A stretch of DNA of 64,000 nt, taken from contig NC_074711.1 in assembly GCF_947242115.1 (NCBI RefSeq), positions 4,298,501-4,362,500 on the forward strand. Direction: 5' to 3'. Of this stretch, positions 1 to 10,851 are shown one piece after another (within the stretch, counting starts at the first letter, position 1; each line of letters begins with the position of its first letter). Origin of the DNA: Biomphalaria glabrata. Lineage: Eukaryota > Mollusca > Gastropoda > Planorbidae. Position numbers and translations under genes: made by a program. The notes under the pieces were generated by a model. That model was not told where the DNA came from, did not search any database, and saw only the letters and a program-made list of their open reading frames with translations.

Positions 1-205
1 TTTCTTTCACTTGTTCGAGATACCAAACAAAATAATCAATTACCAGTAGTTAATTAAGTAATTGTTGTTGTTTTTTTTTAATTAATTCTTGTGTTGTCAG
101 GTAATAGAACTAATTGTGCAAAATTTCATATTAATTCGAGAAATAACGTGTACAAACTTTTTACCAACAGACAGAGTGAGTTGATATAGCTTTGTAATTA
201 GTTTG
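1..205 (+). repeat. Dispersed repeat R1, copy 1 (cut by window edge)
   Basis: This is a member of a ~260-bp AT-rich family found six times in the window. It is recognised by a 'cccttgttc..atacc' start, a TTAATTAACTAATTG core, a poly-T tract, 'gtgcaaaatttca' and an 'acagacagagtgagttgat' end. No coding capacity is visible. The gacaga-rich 3' end resembles tails of RTE-type LINEs, but a SINE or MITE is possible. Confidence 0.7.
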
Positions 206-368
206 TACTAAAAGCAGAAGTACTACCAAGCAGATGGAGACTCTTCTAATTAATCTAAAGTGACAGAAATAGAAATGAACAGGTCAGAATGAAAAAAAGT
301 AGACCGTCAGAAAACAAAAGACGGGTGACCCAAAGCCAGACCACGAATTAGATGGCTTCTTGATATAG

Positions 369-592
369 AGGAGGATTCGCGGTGGCTGGGTGGTGAAGAG
401 CTCGGCTTCCGAATCGAAGAGTCCCGGGTTCGAAACCTCATTGCAAGATCTTTAGGGCGCCGCTGAGTCTGCCCAGCGGTTGGTCGTTGGGCTGGCCACA
501 CGACACCCTCGTTAACAGTGGACCACAGGAACAGATGACCTTTACATTATCTGCCCCGCAAGTTCTGAGAGGTAAATTTTACTTAACTTACT
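369..592 (+). mobile_element. tRNA-derived SINE, family S1
   Basis: The head looks like a tRNA promoter, with an A-box-like GGTGGCTGGGTGGTGAAGAG and a B-box-like GGGTTCGAAACC about 40 bp downstream. The body carries the S1 signature 'ttggtcgttgggctggccaca', 'ccctcgttaac' and 'catctgcc', and the tail runs into 'aaattttacttaactta'. Further S1 copies lie near 4570, 4990 and 25102. It is non-autonomous and has no ORF of its own. Confidence 0.75.
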
Positions 593-599
593 ATGATAT

Positions 600-2190
600 A
601 GCGGCAGATCGGGCTTGGAGAACAAAAGTTCAGGAAACATCTGAATGGAAAGATGTGTTGAAGCAGGCCGGACCCTCATGGAAAGATCATGGATAATTAT
701 CTATCATATTTAGTTACATTTAGTCTTAACTGAATCTCAGATTTCTTTGATAAACCCAAAAAAAAAATATATATAGTTCTGTGCTCTTTAACATATTTGG
801 CCAACATTTTTTTTAATGCACATAAACCTCAACTTTAATAAAGCGGTCTGCTTTAAAACCAAAGAGTAATTGTTTAATTTAAGTTTATCTTATTTTATGA
901 TTACAAAGTGGATGAGATGCTTAACTGAGCATTGTATGTGGCAGTTAGTGCCCATCTATCATCACGTCATTCATGAGAGGCGAGCCTAAACTGTATGGGT
1001 TTCTTTCATATTTATACCTTCCACATATTAATAATGTACATTTTCATTTGGATTTTGTGTGTACTAATGTATAGATGGAGATTGTTTATTGTTCTCTTGT
1101 TACTTAAGTCCATTAACATTCGGGTTGAAAAAAAAAAAAAAACACAACTATTTTTATAAACCTCAAGTGGCAAGGGAGATAATTCCCTAGCGACAAGCGA
1201 GATAATTCCCTAGTAGCAAGTTCTAGAATCTTGTAAACAGCTTTAGAAAGTGGGGCGAGACAGTGTCGCCGAGATACACCAGTGTTTAAATCTGTCATTG
1301 GTCACTCGAGCGAACTTAACGAGCTCTTGACCACTACAGATCATGATGGACAATACGGGATTAAAACCAGATGTTGACAGACTACACAAAGTAACAGTCA
1401 GGCCAAGTCATGACAGCGAGCCTGGAAGCAGGGGCAGACTGGCTATATGCCCGGTGGGCCGGTACCCAAATGGGCCGGTAGGGCCACCGAAATGGCCTGA
1501 TCGAAGTCACTATGGCACAAATCAAGTTGTTAAAGGTTTTATAATATTCTTATTATATTATTATTTTTATAAAAGGCCCTCTGAGCGTCGTGTTAAAAAA
1601 ATCTTTCACAGACATTACAGTGTAATACTCTTTTAATCAAACACATTTTCCGAAAATAAAATGTAGAATGTAGACAGTGCCACTAGTAGGCTTCATCATT
1701 TTAGGGCCTACATAATTGCTGATTTAAAAAGACACTATATTGCTTATTAAGATAGGCTATAGAGTTAACTGTATGCATGCATATCGATACATTATCAAAC
1801 TTAACAATGATTTTTAAGGACCGATACACCTAGAAATGGATGCCCATCACATGATTGAGAATTTGTGGGCCGAATTTTATAGAAATGCCGAGGCCAATTT
1901 TGACACCAAGTCCGCCCCTGCCCGGAAGAATGCATACGACCGTAAAGTGAAAAATTAGACGAGACAGACGAGTAGACCAGTGGAATTGCAATTAGAATAA
2001 GAAAGGGGGGGGGGGGTAATAGACTAATGTCAGGAAGAAATAAACGAACTTAACGTTACACAAAATTAAAGAGTCAGGCTGTATGTCACGTGAAGTAGGC
2101 CTGCAGCAAGTACCTTTGACTTATGATTCGATTATAACTAACGAATATTCACATTTGAGTAACCTTTACATTCACACCTTTACCTATTCC
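600..2190. other. Intergenic, no gene recognised
   Basis: AT-rich sequence with homopolymer runs (for example the G run near 2006-2015) and a short GC-richer patch around 1420-1510. The open frames are short and show no family resemblance. I see nothing I can annotate further. Confidence 0.5.
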
Positions 2191-2194
2191 TTAG

Positions 2195-2345
2195 TTGGTT
2201 GAACCGTTGGGGCACCACTCAAGATCCGTCAACCTTCTTTCTCCATTCTTCTCTGTCGTTTGCCTTTGATTGAATTTCATTATAATATTCTTTCTTAAAA
2301 TATTGAAAACAGCCTTTTTACCTGTCTGGGTGGACCGTTTCGGGC
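2195..2345 (-). mobile_element. LINE 3' fragment, family L-C
   Basis: Read on the minus strand this matches three other pieces in the window (9455-9600, 22312-22475, 27465-27640) that end in a '..VDRSCVVPQRS..' type C-terminus typical of some LINE ORF2 proteins. It also shares the 'gggtggaccgtttcggg' segment. Only the last ~150 bp are present, so it is a dead, 5'-truncated copy. Confidence 0.55.
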
Positions 2346-2544
2346 AAACTGCCTTTTTTTTTTTGTTGTTTGTTTTTGTTTGAATTGGCTCCTATTGGAT
2401 CATAATTGAACAAAAAAACAAACAAAAAAAAAAAAAGGCCAGTTTGTGGATCAATCCTACGACATTGCGTAGATGTTTTTTTTTTAATACGATAACATCT
2501 TCACCCACCAACCAACCTTCCAACCTTAGCCTCTTGTAATTTCT

Positions 2545-2733
2545 TATCTTATCTTATATGATACAGACGTTACTTCAAAAAAGAAGATGATTACGTCCTA
2601 CGCGTCATGCATTTGGTCATGCATATTAACCAATGACTTACATTCTGCCAAGTCACTGGTTTTCCTGGCTGGCTCAAGCAACCCATTCCATGCTCTAATG
2701 GGACTAGGGAAGAAGGAGTATTTGTATAAATTT
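2545..2733 (-). mobile_element. LINE 3' fragment, family L-A, with ATAAG-type tail
   Basis: The minus strand encodes a decayed version of the family's C-terminus, 'YSFFPSAIRAWNGLPELAR' in its best copy (23036-23335). A C-terminal 'SFFP..I..WN.LP' block is characteristic of CR1/L2/Jockey-like ORF2 proteins. The 3' end is a short ATAAG-like repeat (read here as 'atcttatcttata'). Other copies lie at 26351, 29369 and 29975. It is 5' truncated and inactive. Confidence 0.7.
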
Positions 2734-2739
2734 AATAGT

Positions 2740-2748
2740 AATAATTGT

Positions 2749-2780
<32 letters not shown>

Positions 2781-4080
2781 TCATGAATAACTTAATACAT
2801 CATTGTATGTTATACGCTTGTGTTAATCAAATGAAATCATTTTTTTGTTGCATTTTAAAAATGTATTATTAATAACCAAACTACAACGCAAGTTATTTCC
2901 CCTTTACCCAGACTATCAGACGTCCACCGCAAACAATTACACTATCGAGTCGATCCGTTGTCTGGTTTTTGTCTTTGTTTTAATGACATGAGCGTGTTTT
3001 TTTTTTTTTTGTAGTGATTGTGACGTCATTGTTATTAATAATGAGTGTAGCGTGAACATTAAGGAAATCGATACTTCTATCAGTGTTACTATTTATAGCT
3101 GGTGTCGGAATTCTGTCACGTGATTACTTTCTCCTTATCCCCCTTTTTCTTTCGCAATTTTTTTTTTTTTCACTTTTAGTTTTGTCTTTCTTAATAATGG
3201 CTGGCAATCTGACTCCCTACTGTTTTACTGTTTTATTAATGTGCCAGATTTTTCCCAAAACAAAAACCTAACTGTTTTATTAATGTGCCAGATTTTTCCC
3301 AAAACAAAAACCTAACTAAACAAAATAGGAAACTTGAACAAAACCAAAATTAATTAACATGACTTGGTGTGCATCTCTCAAATAAGGATGAGAGAAAAAG
3401 TCTTCGGGAATGAGGTTACCAAACAGTGAAATTAAAATGCAGCCGTATGGATCAGACAGATGTGAGTGTGTGTGTGTGTAGATGCTGTTTGTGGCCGAGA
3501 CGTAATCTGGCCCAGGCCAGGCGAAAGACAAGTGCAGCTTTGTTTGGATCAATAGCTACGACCATCTAGCACAATCCACAGTTTTCACTACAGACAAACT
3601 TCTCAATAGCTCCGACCAGAAAGGGCGGAGAGAAATACGAAAAAAAAAAAAAAAAAAGATTGGACGGAGGGAGAGAGGGGTCCGGAAAGAAAAGGGGGGG
3701 GGAGACTATTTGGGCTAATCGATACCTTCTCCTACAGAGAGGATGATGAGTTGGTCTTATTTATTTGTTTGGCGACACCAAATAAGGGGTGGGGGGGGGG
3801 GGAAAGGGGTAAGTGATGGTGAGGACAGTCGAAGAGAAGATCAAACACAAGCTAATGACTTGGGGGGGGGAGAGTGGGGCTTGCAATGAGTGGAATTGTG
3901 GAAATGGCACCCGGCACCCAGTCTAGAGAGGAAGACGGTCCATGCGGAGTTTATTTTAACAATTAAATAAATCTAGCAAGGAGCTTTAGCTGAAGACTGT
4001 TTTAAATACAGTGTCCAAACGGTAGAGGACGTTGTCTTTGAGATTACAAGGTACTTGATACACGCATAGGACTTTGTTAA
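2740..4080. other. Intergenic with simple repeats; 46-bp tandem duplication near 3225-3316
   Basis: Contains poly-A, poly-T and poly-G runs and a direct tandem duplication of about 46 bp (unit 'ttattaatgtgccagattttt..aacctaactg') around 3225-3316. No coding potential was recognised. Confidence 0.5.
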
Positions 4081-4084
4081 GACC

Positions 4085-4417
4085 TTACAAAGTTATGACT
4101 TGTTACACGCAGACTTAGAAAGTTATGACTTGATAGATGCAGAGACTCAGAAAGTTATGACTTGGTACATGCAGAGAGTTAGATAGTTATGACTTGATAG
4201 ATGCAGAGACTTAGAAGGTTATGACTTGATGGAAGCATACTTAGAAATTTATGACTTGATACATACAGAGACTCTGAAAGTTATGACTTGATACATGCAG
4301 AGACTTAGAAAGTTATGAATGACAGTAGATGCAGAGACTTAGAAAGTTATGAATGACAGTAGATGCAGAGACTTAGAAAGTTATGAATGACAGTAGATGC
4401 AGAGACTTAGAAAGTTA
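4085..4417 (+). repeat. ~30-bp minisatellite
   Basis: About ten imperfect units of 'cttagaaagttatgactt' plus 'gatacatgcagaga'. The last three units share a variant, 'gaatgacagtagatgcagag', and are nearly identical, which points to recent local expansion at the 3' end. Confidence 0.9.
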
Positions 4418-4569
4418 TGATGGGGATACCTCCTGTTCTTAGTTTTTTAATGGAAGAAATCGATGTCTGTTGTTGGCTACCAATTGTTGAGCTTCTGTAG
4501 TTCTCTGAAAGTCTATATACAATGGCATACCCAAGATTATTGGATATTTTAGTCTTATTTCAATTACAT

Positions 4570-4800
4570 GGAGAGCTGAGTGGTTAAGCACTTGGCTTTC
4601 GAACCTGACGTCCTGGGTTCAGATCTCGGTGAAGACTGGGATTTTGAATTTCTATTTTCTTAAGCCCCCCCCCCATGAGTCCACCCAACTCTAATGGGGT
4701 ACCTGACTATGGTTTCAGAACGTAAAGGCGTTTGGTCGTTGTGCTGGCCACTTGACGCCCTGTTCGCTAACCGTATGGTCATAGAAACAGATGAACTTAA
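4570..4800 (+). mobile_element. SINE S1 copy, interrupted by an S2 SINE
   Basis: tRNA-like head ('gctgagtggttaagcactt', B-box-like 'tgggttcagatct') followed by the S1 body up to 'gatgaacttaacat'. The S1 sequence then resumes at about 4990, beyond an inserted antisense S2 SINE. About 85 bp of S1 body (4716-4800) are repeated on the far side. Confidence 0.7.
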
Positions 4801-4802
4801 CA

Positions 4803-4985
4803 TGTTTTGTTTGTTTTGTTTTACATTGTTTCGGATGTTCCTTCAGAGTTGAAGATAGTTTACTTCCTAGTCCAAACCTCCCGCAGGACGACGGGGGATG
4901 GGAGCGGGCAGGGTTTGAACCCTCGACCGTCGATAAATCCGAACGACAGTCCAGTGCGCAAACCGCACGACCAGGCAGCCATCAT
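4803..4985 (-). mobile_element. tRNA-derived SINE, family S2 (antisense)
   Basis: Read on the minus strand it begins GGCTGCCTGGTCGTGCGG, has a B-box-like GGGTTCAAACCC, then GTCGTCCTGCGGGAGGTTTG and a 'aaacatgtaaaac'-like tail. The copies at 5277-5450 (-) and 6508-6690 (+) are close relatives. This copy sits inside an S1 SINE. Confidence 0.75.
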
Positions 4986-4989
4986 CTGC

Positions 4990-5120
4990 CACAGAACGTA
5001 AAGGCGTTTGGTCTTTATGCTGGCCACTTGACGCCCTGCTCGTTAACCGTTGGCCATAGAAACAGATGAACTTAACATCATCTGCCCCATAGATCGCAAG
5101 GTCTGAAAGGGAAACGCTTA
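4990..5120 (+). mobile_element. SINE S1, 3' part with duplicated body
   Basis: Repeats the S1 segment already present at 4716-4800 ('agaacgtaaaggcgtttggt' onward), then continues to the normal S1 end ('cataga..aaggtctgaaaggg'). It forms the right-hand half of the interrupted S1 copy. Confidence 0.7.
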
Positions 5121-5276
5121 CATGTTTCAATTATTCATATATTTACAAAGGTCTTGAGAACACAATTTGCTCAGTACATGCGTACAAGGTAATACTTCGT
5201 GAAAGCAGACCTCCAATACATGTTCTTATTTCATCCTTGCCTTGACTCCAGTTCCGTTCCAAGTCTTGAAAAATGT

Positions 5277-5450
5277 TTGTAAAATGTTTTACATGTTTCG
5301 GATGTTCCTTCAGAGTTAAAGATAGTTTACTTCCTAGTCCAAACCTCCTGCAGGACGACGGGGGATGGGAGCGGGCAGGGTTTGAACCCTCGACCGTCGA
5401 TAAATCCGAACGACAGTCCAGCGCGCAAACCGCACGACCAGGCAACCATC
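5277..5450 (-). mobile_element. tRNA-derived SINE, family S2 (antisense)
   Basis: Very similar to the S2 copy at 4803-4985, with the same orientation and the same B-box and GC-rich middle. It may be the local source of that copy, or the reverse. Confidence 0.75.
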
Positions 5451-5459
5451 CATCCATTT

Positions 5460-6505
5460 CTTGAATCTGAAACAGTTCTTCCCAGCTCGATACCAACGTT
5501 CATTCTTTTATTGCATTCGTGGTTTCTTATTGCGACTCCCTGCTCTCTTTAGTCGATAGTGGGGATAAGCGTATCGTAAATGGAAATCGACGAAAACAAA
5601 AATGAAGTAAAACTTACACGAAGTCCTAACGCCGGCTCAATAACACAGCGTGTCAACACACTTAACCCCACTATCCGTGAGCTCACTAAATGGCGGCATT
5701 CAAAGTCCGTCAACTAAAGAGAAATGTCGAAAGGTAATTTCTAATCTGGTGATCATTAATGAATCGTCCACGATGACCATTCGCGCTATCAGTGCAATAG
5801 GAGTTTAACTAGAAAATACAAGAAACATGCATATAGACAGTCGTTTACCCCCGCAGCAGTAAATCTTTGTATTTGAGGAATTTAACGAACTTGTTAATTT
5901 AGATACATGAAGGTTTTTAATTCAATGCGTGTTTTTCGGTCTTAATTTTTTATTTTTTTTTATTTAATTTGGGGACATCCTATTCGCTTCGCATACGGCC
6001 TCCAGTTACTTTAGACCGGCCTTGCTTACTAAAACTGAGGCAACTGTAGAACTTTTATGACGACCGCCTCACACAGATCTACACAGAAACACTACGCCGA
6101 AGAAAAAGAGCATACGACAAAAGAAGAAATTTAAATCAAGACACCCCCCCCCCCCAGCCAGACAATAGCTTTGTCTGAGTGAGATGTGACAAAAATAAGT
6201 AAGACACAAAAGGGTCTTCCTTAATCTCTCTGAAAAATGGATGGAGTCTACACCAGGGGCCTTACCAGTTGATAGCTTTAAATATTTTAGTTACTTCATT
6301 GAGCCAAGGAGGACCAGCAAGTGGACTGTTGATTGGGAATTGTTCCAGGCAGGCGATGGCTTCGGCGCTAATGCTTGATGTGCAAGTCGAGGACGGTACT
6401 GAAGTGTTCAACATCTATGTACAAAAGTCAGAAGTGTTGCATCCACCTCCTCCAAATAAACCAGTCATAGAACCAGATATTCTCATAGATGGCCAAAAAA
6501 AAAAA
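5460..6505. other. Intergenic, no gene recognised
   Basis: No repeat family or splice-compatible coding exon was recognised. A 119-codon open frame over 6269-6628 runs into the S2 SINE that follows and is not credible as a gene. Confidence 0.4.
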
Positions 6506-6507
6506 AC

Positions 6508-6690
6508 AAGCATGGCTGCCTGGTCGTGCGGTTTGCGCGCTGGACTGTCGTTTTGGATTAATCGATGGGCCCGGGTTCAAACCCTGCCCGCTCCCATCCC
6601 CCGTCGTCCTGCGGGAGGTTTGGACTAGGAAGTAAGCTATCTTCAACAAAATAAGGAACATCCGAAACAAGTAAAACATTTTTACAAACA
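6508..6690 (+). mobile_element. tRNA-derived SINE, family S2
   Basis: Full-looking plus-strand copy: GGCTGCCTGGTCGTGCGG head, B-box GGGTTCAAACCC, 'cccgtcgtcctgcgggaggt' core and a 'cgaaacaagtaaaac' tail. It is preceded by a run of A. Confidence 0.75.
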
Positions 6691-6726
6691 AAACAAGACT
6701 AGAAAATGTTTAAAAAGTGTGTCTAT

Positions 6727-6952
6727 GTGGGAAATATGTTGTGGGAAGCGTTATCGAGAGGCCAAGTGCGCTTGAGGGGGGCTCGAGGTTCGACACCCGA
6801 CTCGGGCAGAGTTGTGTTTATAAAGGCAGCACGGAAAACCAACTCCTAGATACCCCCCCCCCCACTGGTCCACAAATGAGATTGGACCAAAAGCGCTCTG
6901 AGCATGCTATAAGCATGAAAGTAGCGCTATATAAAAGCTATAATAAAAAAAA
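6727..6952 (+). mobile_element. tRNA-derived SINE, family S3
   Basis: Head 'gttatcgagaggccaagtgc' resembles tRNA-Leu/Ser A-box sequence, and the B-box-like 'cgaggttcgacaccc' follows. The body has a C-run ('tacccccccccc'), and the 3' end is the conserved pair 'gctctgagcatgctataagc' and 'gaaagtagcgctatataaa'. The arms 'gcatgctataagcatg' are partly self-complementary. Other copies are at 9163, 14552, 16276 and 24485. Confidence 0.8.
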
Positions 6953-6954
6953 AA

Positions 6955-8105
6955 ATACCATATCAGCAAATGCCAACCTAGATATCGAGGTAGGCATAGG
7001 CGTACACCTAAAGAGCATAGGCGTACACCTAACGAAGCAAAACACAATGAAGGTAATAGAGTTTAGATTTATTTGTCCAGAACCAGTTTGAAGCATTAAA
7101 AAAAAAATGCCGCCTTAATGATACATGTTAGGTCAAAAGGCTAATTTAGGCACGATCCCTACATGCGTGGCTGTTATATATAGCGAACGTGATGACGTCG
7201 GATCATGAAACATTACGTCACAGCCAACAGTCAATTACAGAGGAGAGGAAACTAGCAACAAATATCGAGCGTTTATTTACCAATAGTTCCGCGTGCCTCG
7301 AAATACCACAAGCGCAGACAACCCATGCAATTATGAGTAAAAGACCAGCCAGCCATTACAAACTGCCACTGTGACGAATCGTAATAAAATTATGTTCACA
7401 CCAACTTTAACCCGCGGGCATTCGTGAGTTAGTATGTCACATAGACTTACATTTAAAAAAGACAGGGGAAACTGTTTTTACTACAATGGTTCAAAATCCT
7501 TTAAACAGTAAATCTATATAGGCCTATTTTAATTAGCGGGACATTTAAACCGTAATCGCAATCTAGATATAATGACCCTTTTTTTATATTTTTAACATAT
7601 TATGAAAACTAATATTACAAAATATTATTATAATAATAAAATTTTAGTGGCTGTGTATTATTATTATTAGACCAAGTAGTGTTTATGGTTTAAAAGACGA
7701 AAATATTTTAATAATTCTTAAAAAAAAACAACTTATATTTAGTGTAATTTATCAATAATCAGTAAAGTAATCAAATTTTTATAGATCTAAACATACAAAA
7801 ATAAATCTGTGCGATTAGAAATATTTTTATCAATTATTTTTGTTGAGCGCTGTTTCATGCTTTTAGCTTTCATGTTATCACTTGTCTGGACCAGTTGAAA
7901 GGGGCAGGGGGACAAAGAAGGGGGGTATCTGGGTGAATGTTACCATGATAGCTTTTCAAATATATTTTATATAAATATATAAAGATGAACGACTTGAATT
8001 CGAACTTCAGGGCTCAAGCCTCCTGAAGCCAATACACTAACCACTGTGGCAGCGAAGTGCTTATAAAAATAGGTTTCATAGCTATCTGTTATTAGTTTCA
8101 AACTT
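6955..8105. other. Intergenic, AT-rich
   Basis: No gene or known repeat recognised. Includes a short duplicated phrase 'aggcgtacacctaa' at about 6985-7030 and long AT-rich stretches from 7560 to 7860. Confidence 0.4.
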
Positions 8106-8107
8106 TA

Positions 8108-8375
8108 AAGCGGCGTCCTAAAGGGGACTAATTCAATTTACACCACCACATATGTCAATTACAATTTCTTTCCCTTGTTCAATGCCAATCAAAATAATTA
8201 ATTCCCAATTGTTAATTAACTAATTGTTGTTTTTTTTTTATTGATTCTTGTTTTGCCAGGTAAAAGGGAAATAAGTGTGCAAAATTTCAAAAATTTCAAC
8301 TTGATCCGAGATTGGAAATTAAAAAAAAAAAGTTGTACAAACTTTTTACCAGACAGAAAAAGTGAGTTGATATAA
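8108..8375 (+). repeat. Dispersed repeat R1, copy 2
   Basis: A near full-length copy: 'aaaggggactaattcaattt' at the left, TTAATTAACTAATTG core, poly-T, 'gtgcaaaatttc', 'cttgatccgagattgg' and an 'agacagaaaaagtgagttga' end. It defines the family boundaries best together with 18308-18568. Confidence 0.75.
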
Positions 8376-9162
8376 GCATTGTCAAAATGAAACTAGGCCC
8401 AATTAAATCCTTATTATCTACAGTATTCTAAATTTAGATTAGGAATGTAGGAGACCAGAGTGTTACACAGACTCAAAGAGAGGAAAACAAAAGGAAAAGT
8501 TTGGTTTTTTTTTAATGCAGAGCCACCAGATAAATGTTTCATTGTAAAACATTTTGATCCAATACAATGTTTTCACTGGCATATTACCTAAATCTCTCTA
8601 CACTGTTTGGACAGGTCTGCATTTGGGAATTTAAAACTGGCAAAGATTAATACTCACAAAAAACATCATACATTTTCTAATTTCAAAGTTTAAAAAAAAA
8701 TATCCTTCTGTTCATCACATATAGAGTGCATGTACAACAATATAGTAGCCAGTGGAACAAATACATAGGTCAGTGCAAGTACCTATAACCCAAAAAAATA
8801 ATCCATCTGATGACAAATGCCTTTATGTTATCTACCTTTGACTAGCCAAAACATACACACACACACTGGAGTGAGGACATTCAACTTGAATACTTGGAAC
8901 ACAATGAATCAAAGTAGAAATAAGAAAAATCTAAAAAAAATAAAAAAATATTGCATACATTTTTTAAAACAACAACAACATTGTCACAAATCACCATGCT
9001 TGTATAGAAAAGTGAACAAAAACAACAAATCCTTTCGTAAGATATCCAGACGTGGAAAGACAATCATTTAAAAAAAATTCTTTCAAACTCAAATGTTTTA
9101 TGGATCTGTAAATATCATAAGTATGTGAGGAAAGAATGAAATGAAAACAAAAAATTCTAATT

Positions 9163-9408
9163 ATTATTATTATAGCTTTTATATAGCGCTACTTTCATGC
9201 TTATAGCATGCTCAGAGCGCTTTCGGTTCAATCTCTTTTGTGGACCAGTGGGGGGGGGGGGGGGGGGTATCTAGGAGTTGGTTTTCCGTGCTGCCTTTAG
9301 GCGCTTAGTAAACACAACTCTGCCTGAGTCGGGTGTCAAACCTCGAGCCCCCTTCTAGGTAGCCAAGCCAAGTTCAAGCGCACTTAGCCTCTCGACCACA
9401 CTTCCCAC
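9163..9408 (-). mobile_element. SINE S3 (antisense)
   Basis: Reverse-complement copy of S3 carrying the conserved tail ('atagcgctactttcatgctt'), a long G-run at about 9249-9267 that is the expanded C-run of the family, and the tRNA-like head at the right ('cttagcctctcgaccac'). Confidence 0.8.
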
Positions 9409-9454
9409 TTGATCAACTTTTACATACTGGTATACTTAAAAAAAAAAAGTCACC

Positions 9455-9600
9455 AACCATGGTCCCCAGATGTCTTCAGAAACATAAAAGAATGGACAGG
9501 CCAGTCATTGAAAGAAATTTTATCCAAGGCAAAGGACAGAGAGGAAGGGAGAAAGATGGTTGACAGATCTTGTGTGGTGCCCCAATGGACAAGGTGAAAG
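9455..9600 (+). mobile_element. LINE ORF2 C-terminal fragment, family L-C
   Basis: The plus strand reads '..EWTGQSLKEILSKAKD' followed by 'REEGRKMVDRSCVVPQWTR', a LINE ORF2 C-terminus in one open frame. The same C-terminus occurs at 22312-22475 and 2195-2345 (minus) and 27465-27640 (plus). The copy is 5' truncated. Confidence 0.6.
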
Positions 9601-10403
9601 GAAGGTAAAAAAAAAGTTCCCCGCATACAAAACAGTTTTGTCGCAGATTGTATATTTAAATTGATGTCCCTCAAAAGTGTTTCTTCTTAATATATTATTA
9701 TATATACCAACTAGAGATATCAAGTCTAAGGCTGAAATTAGTTTTAGTTTTACAGTGATGTTCACTAGTCTGTCTGGATTTTTAAAAATATTTTATAGTT
9801 GAGGACACATACAGATTGTCTTTTAACGGAATGAAATGAATGCGTACCTATAGAAAACATTTAAAACATACACACATCTTTAGTATTCTATCAAGCAAAA
9901 GTTAACTTGCCATCTCTCACTTACATCTGGACTTCTAGCCCACTAGTGTATGCATCTGCTCAGTACAACATATTTGATAAGTTTCTCTTCCACACTGAGC
10001 CAATAACATGTATATTTAAAAATGGTTTTAATATCACTAACTGCTCATTACATGTATTTATAGACGTGTATCAAAATTTCTGATTGTTACATGCATTAGT
10101 ACTTGTTTCTCTTTTAATGTCTTTTTCACCACATTCTGCTCATATATTTTGTTATAGACAATTATCTACCACACTCTAACCATAACACATATTGATAGAC
10201 CTTTTTCCACAACACATTTTGATTGTTACATATATTTAAAAAGGTCTTGCAGACACAATCTGCTTCTTACATGTAATATGTGGAATATATTACTCAAATG
10301 GTGTACAATAAGTTGCTTTAGTGTCTATAACTAAACTTGAAAATAAATCAACCTTTACGTATTGCATACAATATTTTAAACAACTTTTTTATTTCAAGAC
10401 TAA

Positions 10404-10405
10404 CA

Positions 10406-10437
<32 letters not shown>

Positions 10438-10440
10438 ATT
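10404..10440. repeat. (TA)n microsatellite
   Basis: A run of TATATA interrupted by single T insertions. It lies in the 3' flank of the MOGS gene. Confidence 0.9.
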
Positions 10441-10584
10441 TGTATACTTACATGTTATAATTGTATTGAAAGATACATTGACAGTGTAACAGTACTGAAG
10501 TATCCTAATGAGTGAATTTTTTATTAAATAAAAAAAATACACAACAGTTTTAATAGCTGTGTACAAGAGTGGTTTAGCGTTATC

Positions 10585-10645
10585 ATGTGAAACACTGCAC
10601 TTATCCTTAATCTTCGGAATCAAAAGCATTGCCATAATTATAACA
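10585..10645 (-). repeat. Dispersed repeat shared with 48620-48690
   Basis: Minus-strand 'gcttttgattccgaagatta' and 'aaggataagtgcagtgtttc' match plus-strand 'tctttgattccaaagattaa' at 48636 onward. One copy lies downstream of MOGS and one in a TRIM-NHL-like intron, so this is an interspersed repeat and not a shared gene. Confidence 0.65.
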
Positions 10646-10851
10646 AGCAACAAATGCAAAAATTTTATTTATTTGAGCTGGGTGTAAAAAAAAAGCCAAA
10701 TAAGTTGTTTGTTTTTTTTACAAAACTAATAAAATGTCTTTTAATAAGAACCATGAAGGAGATCTTTGTCGATGTTATTTGTAGCTCCATTTTGATAGAT
10801 TTTTATAAAACAACAAATTTGAATAGAGAACACATGTCCTAAAATAACAAG

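Noticed and set aside
4791-5496. ORFs of 64-117 codons in several frames
   Set aside because: They are read-throughs of S1 and S2 SINE copies.
6508-6600. tRNA gene suggested by A-box and B-box sequences
   Set aside because: The same sequence recurs with SINE bodies and tails; no clean cloverleaf acceptor stem was seen. Treated as tRNA-derived SINE. The same applies to the S1 and S3 heads.
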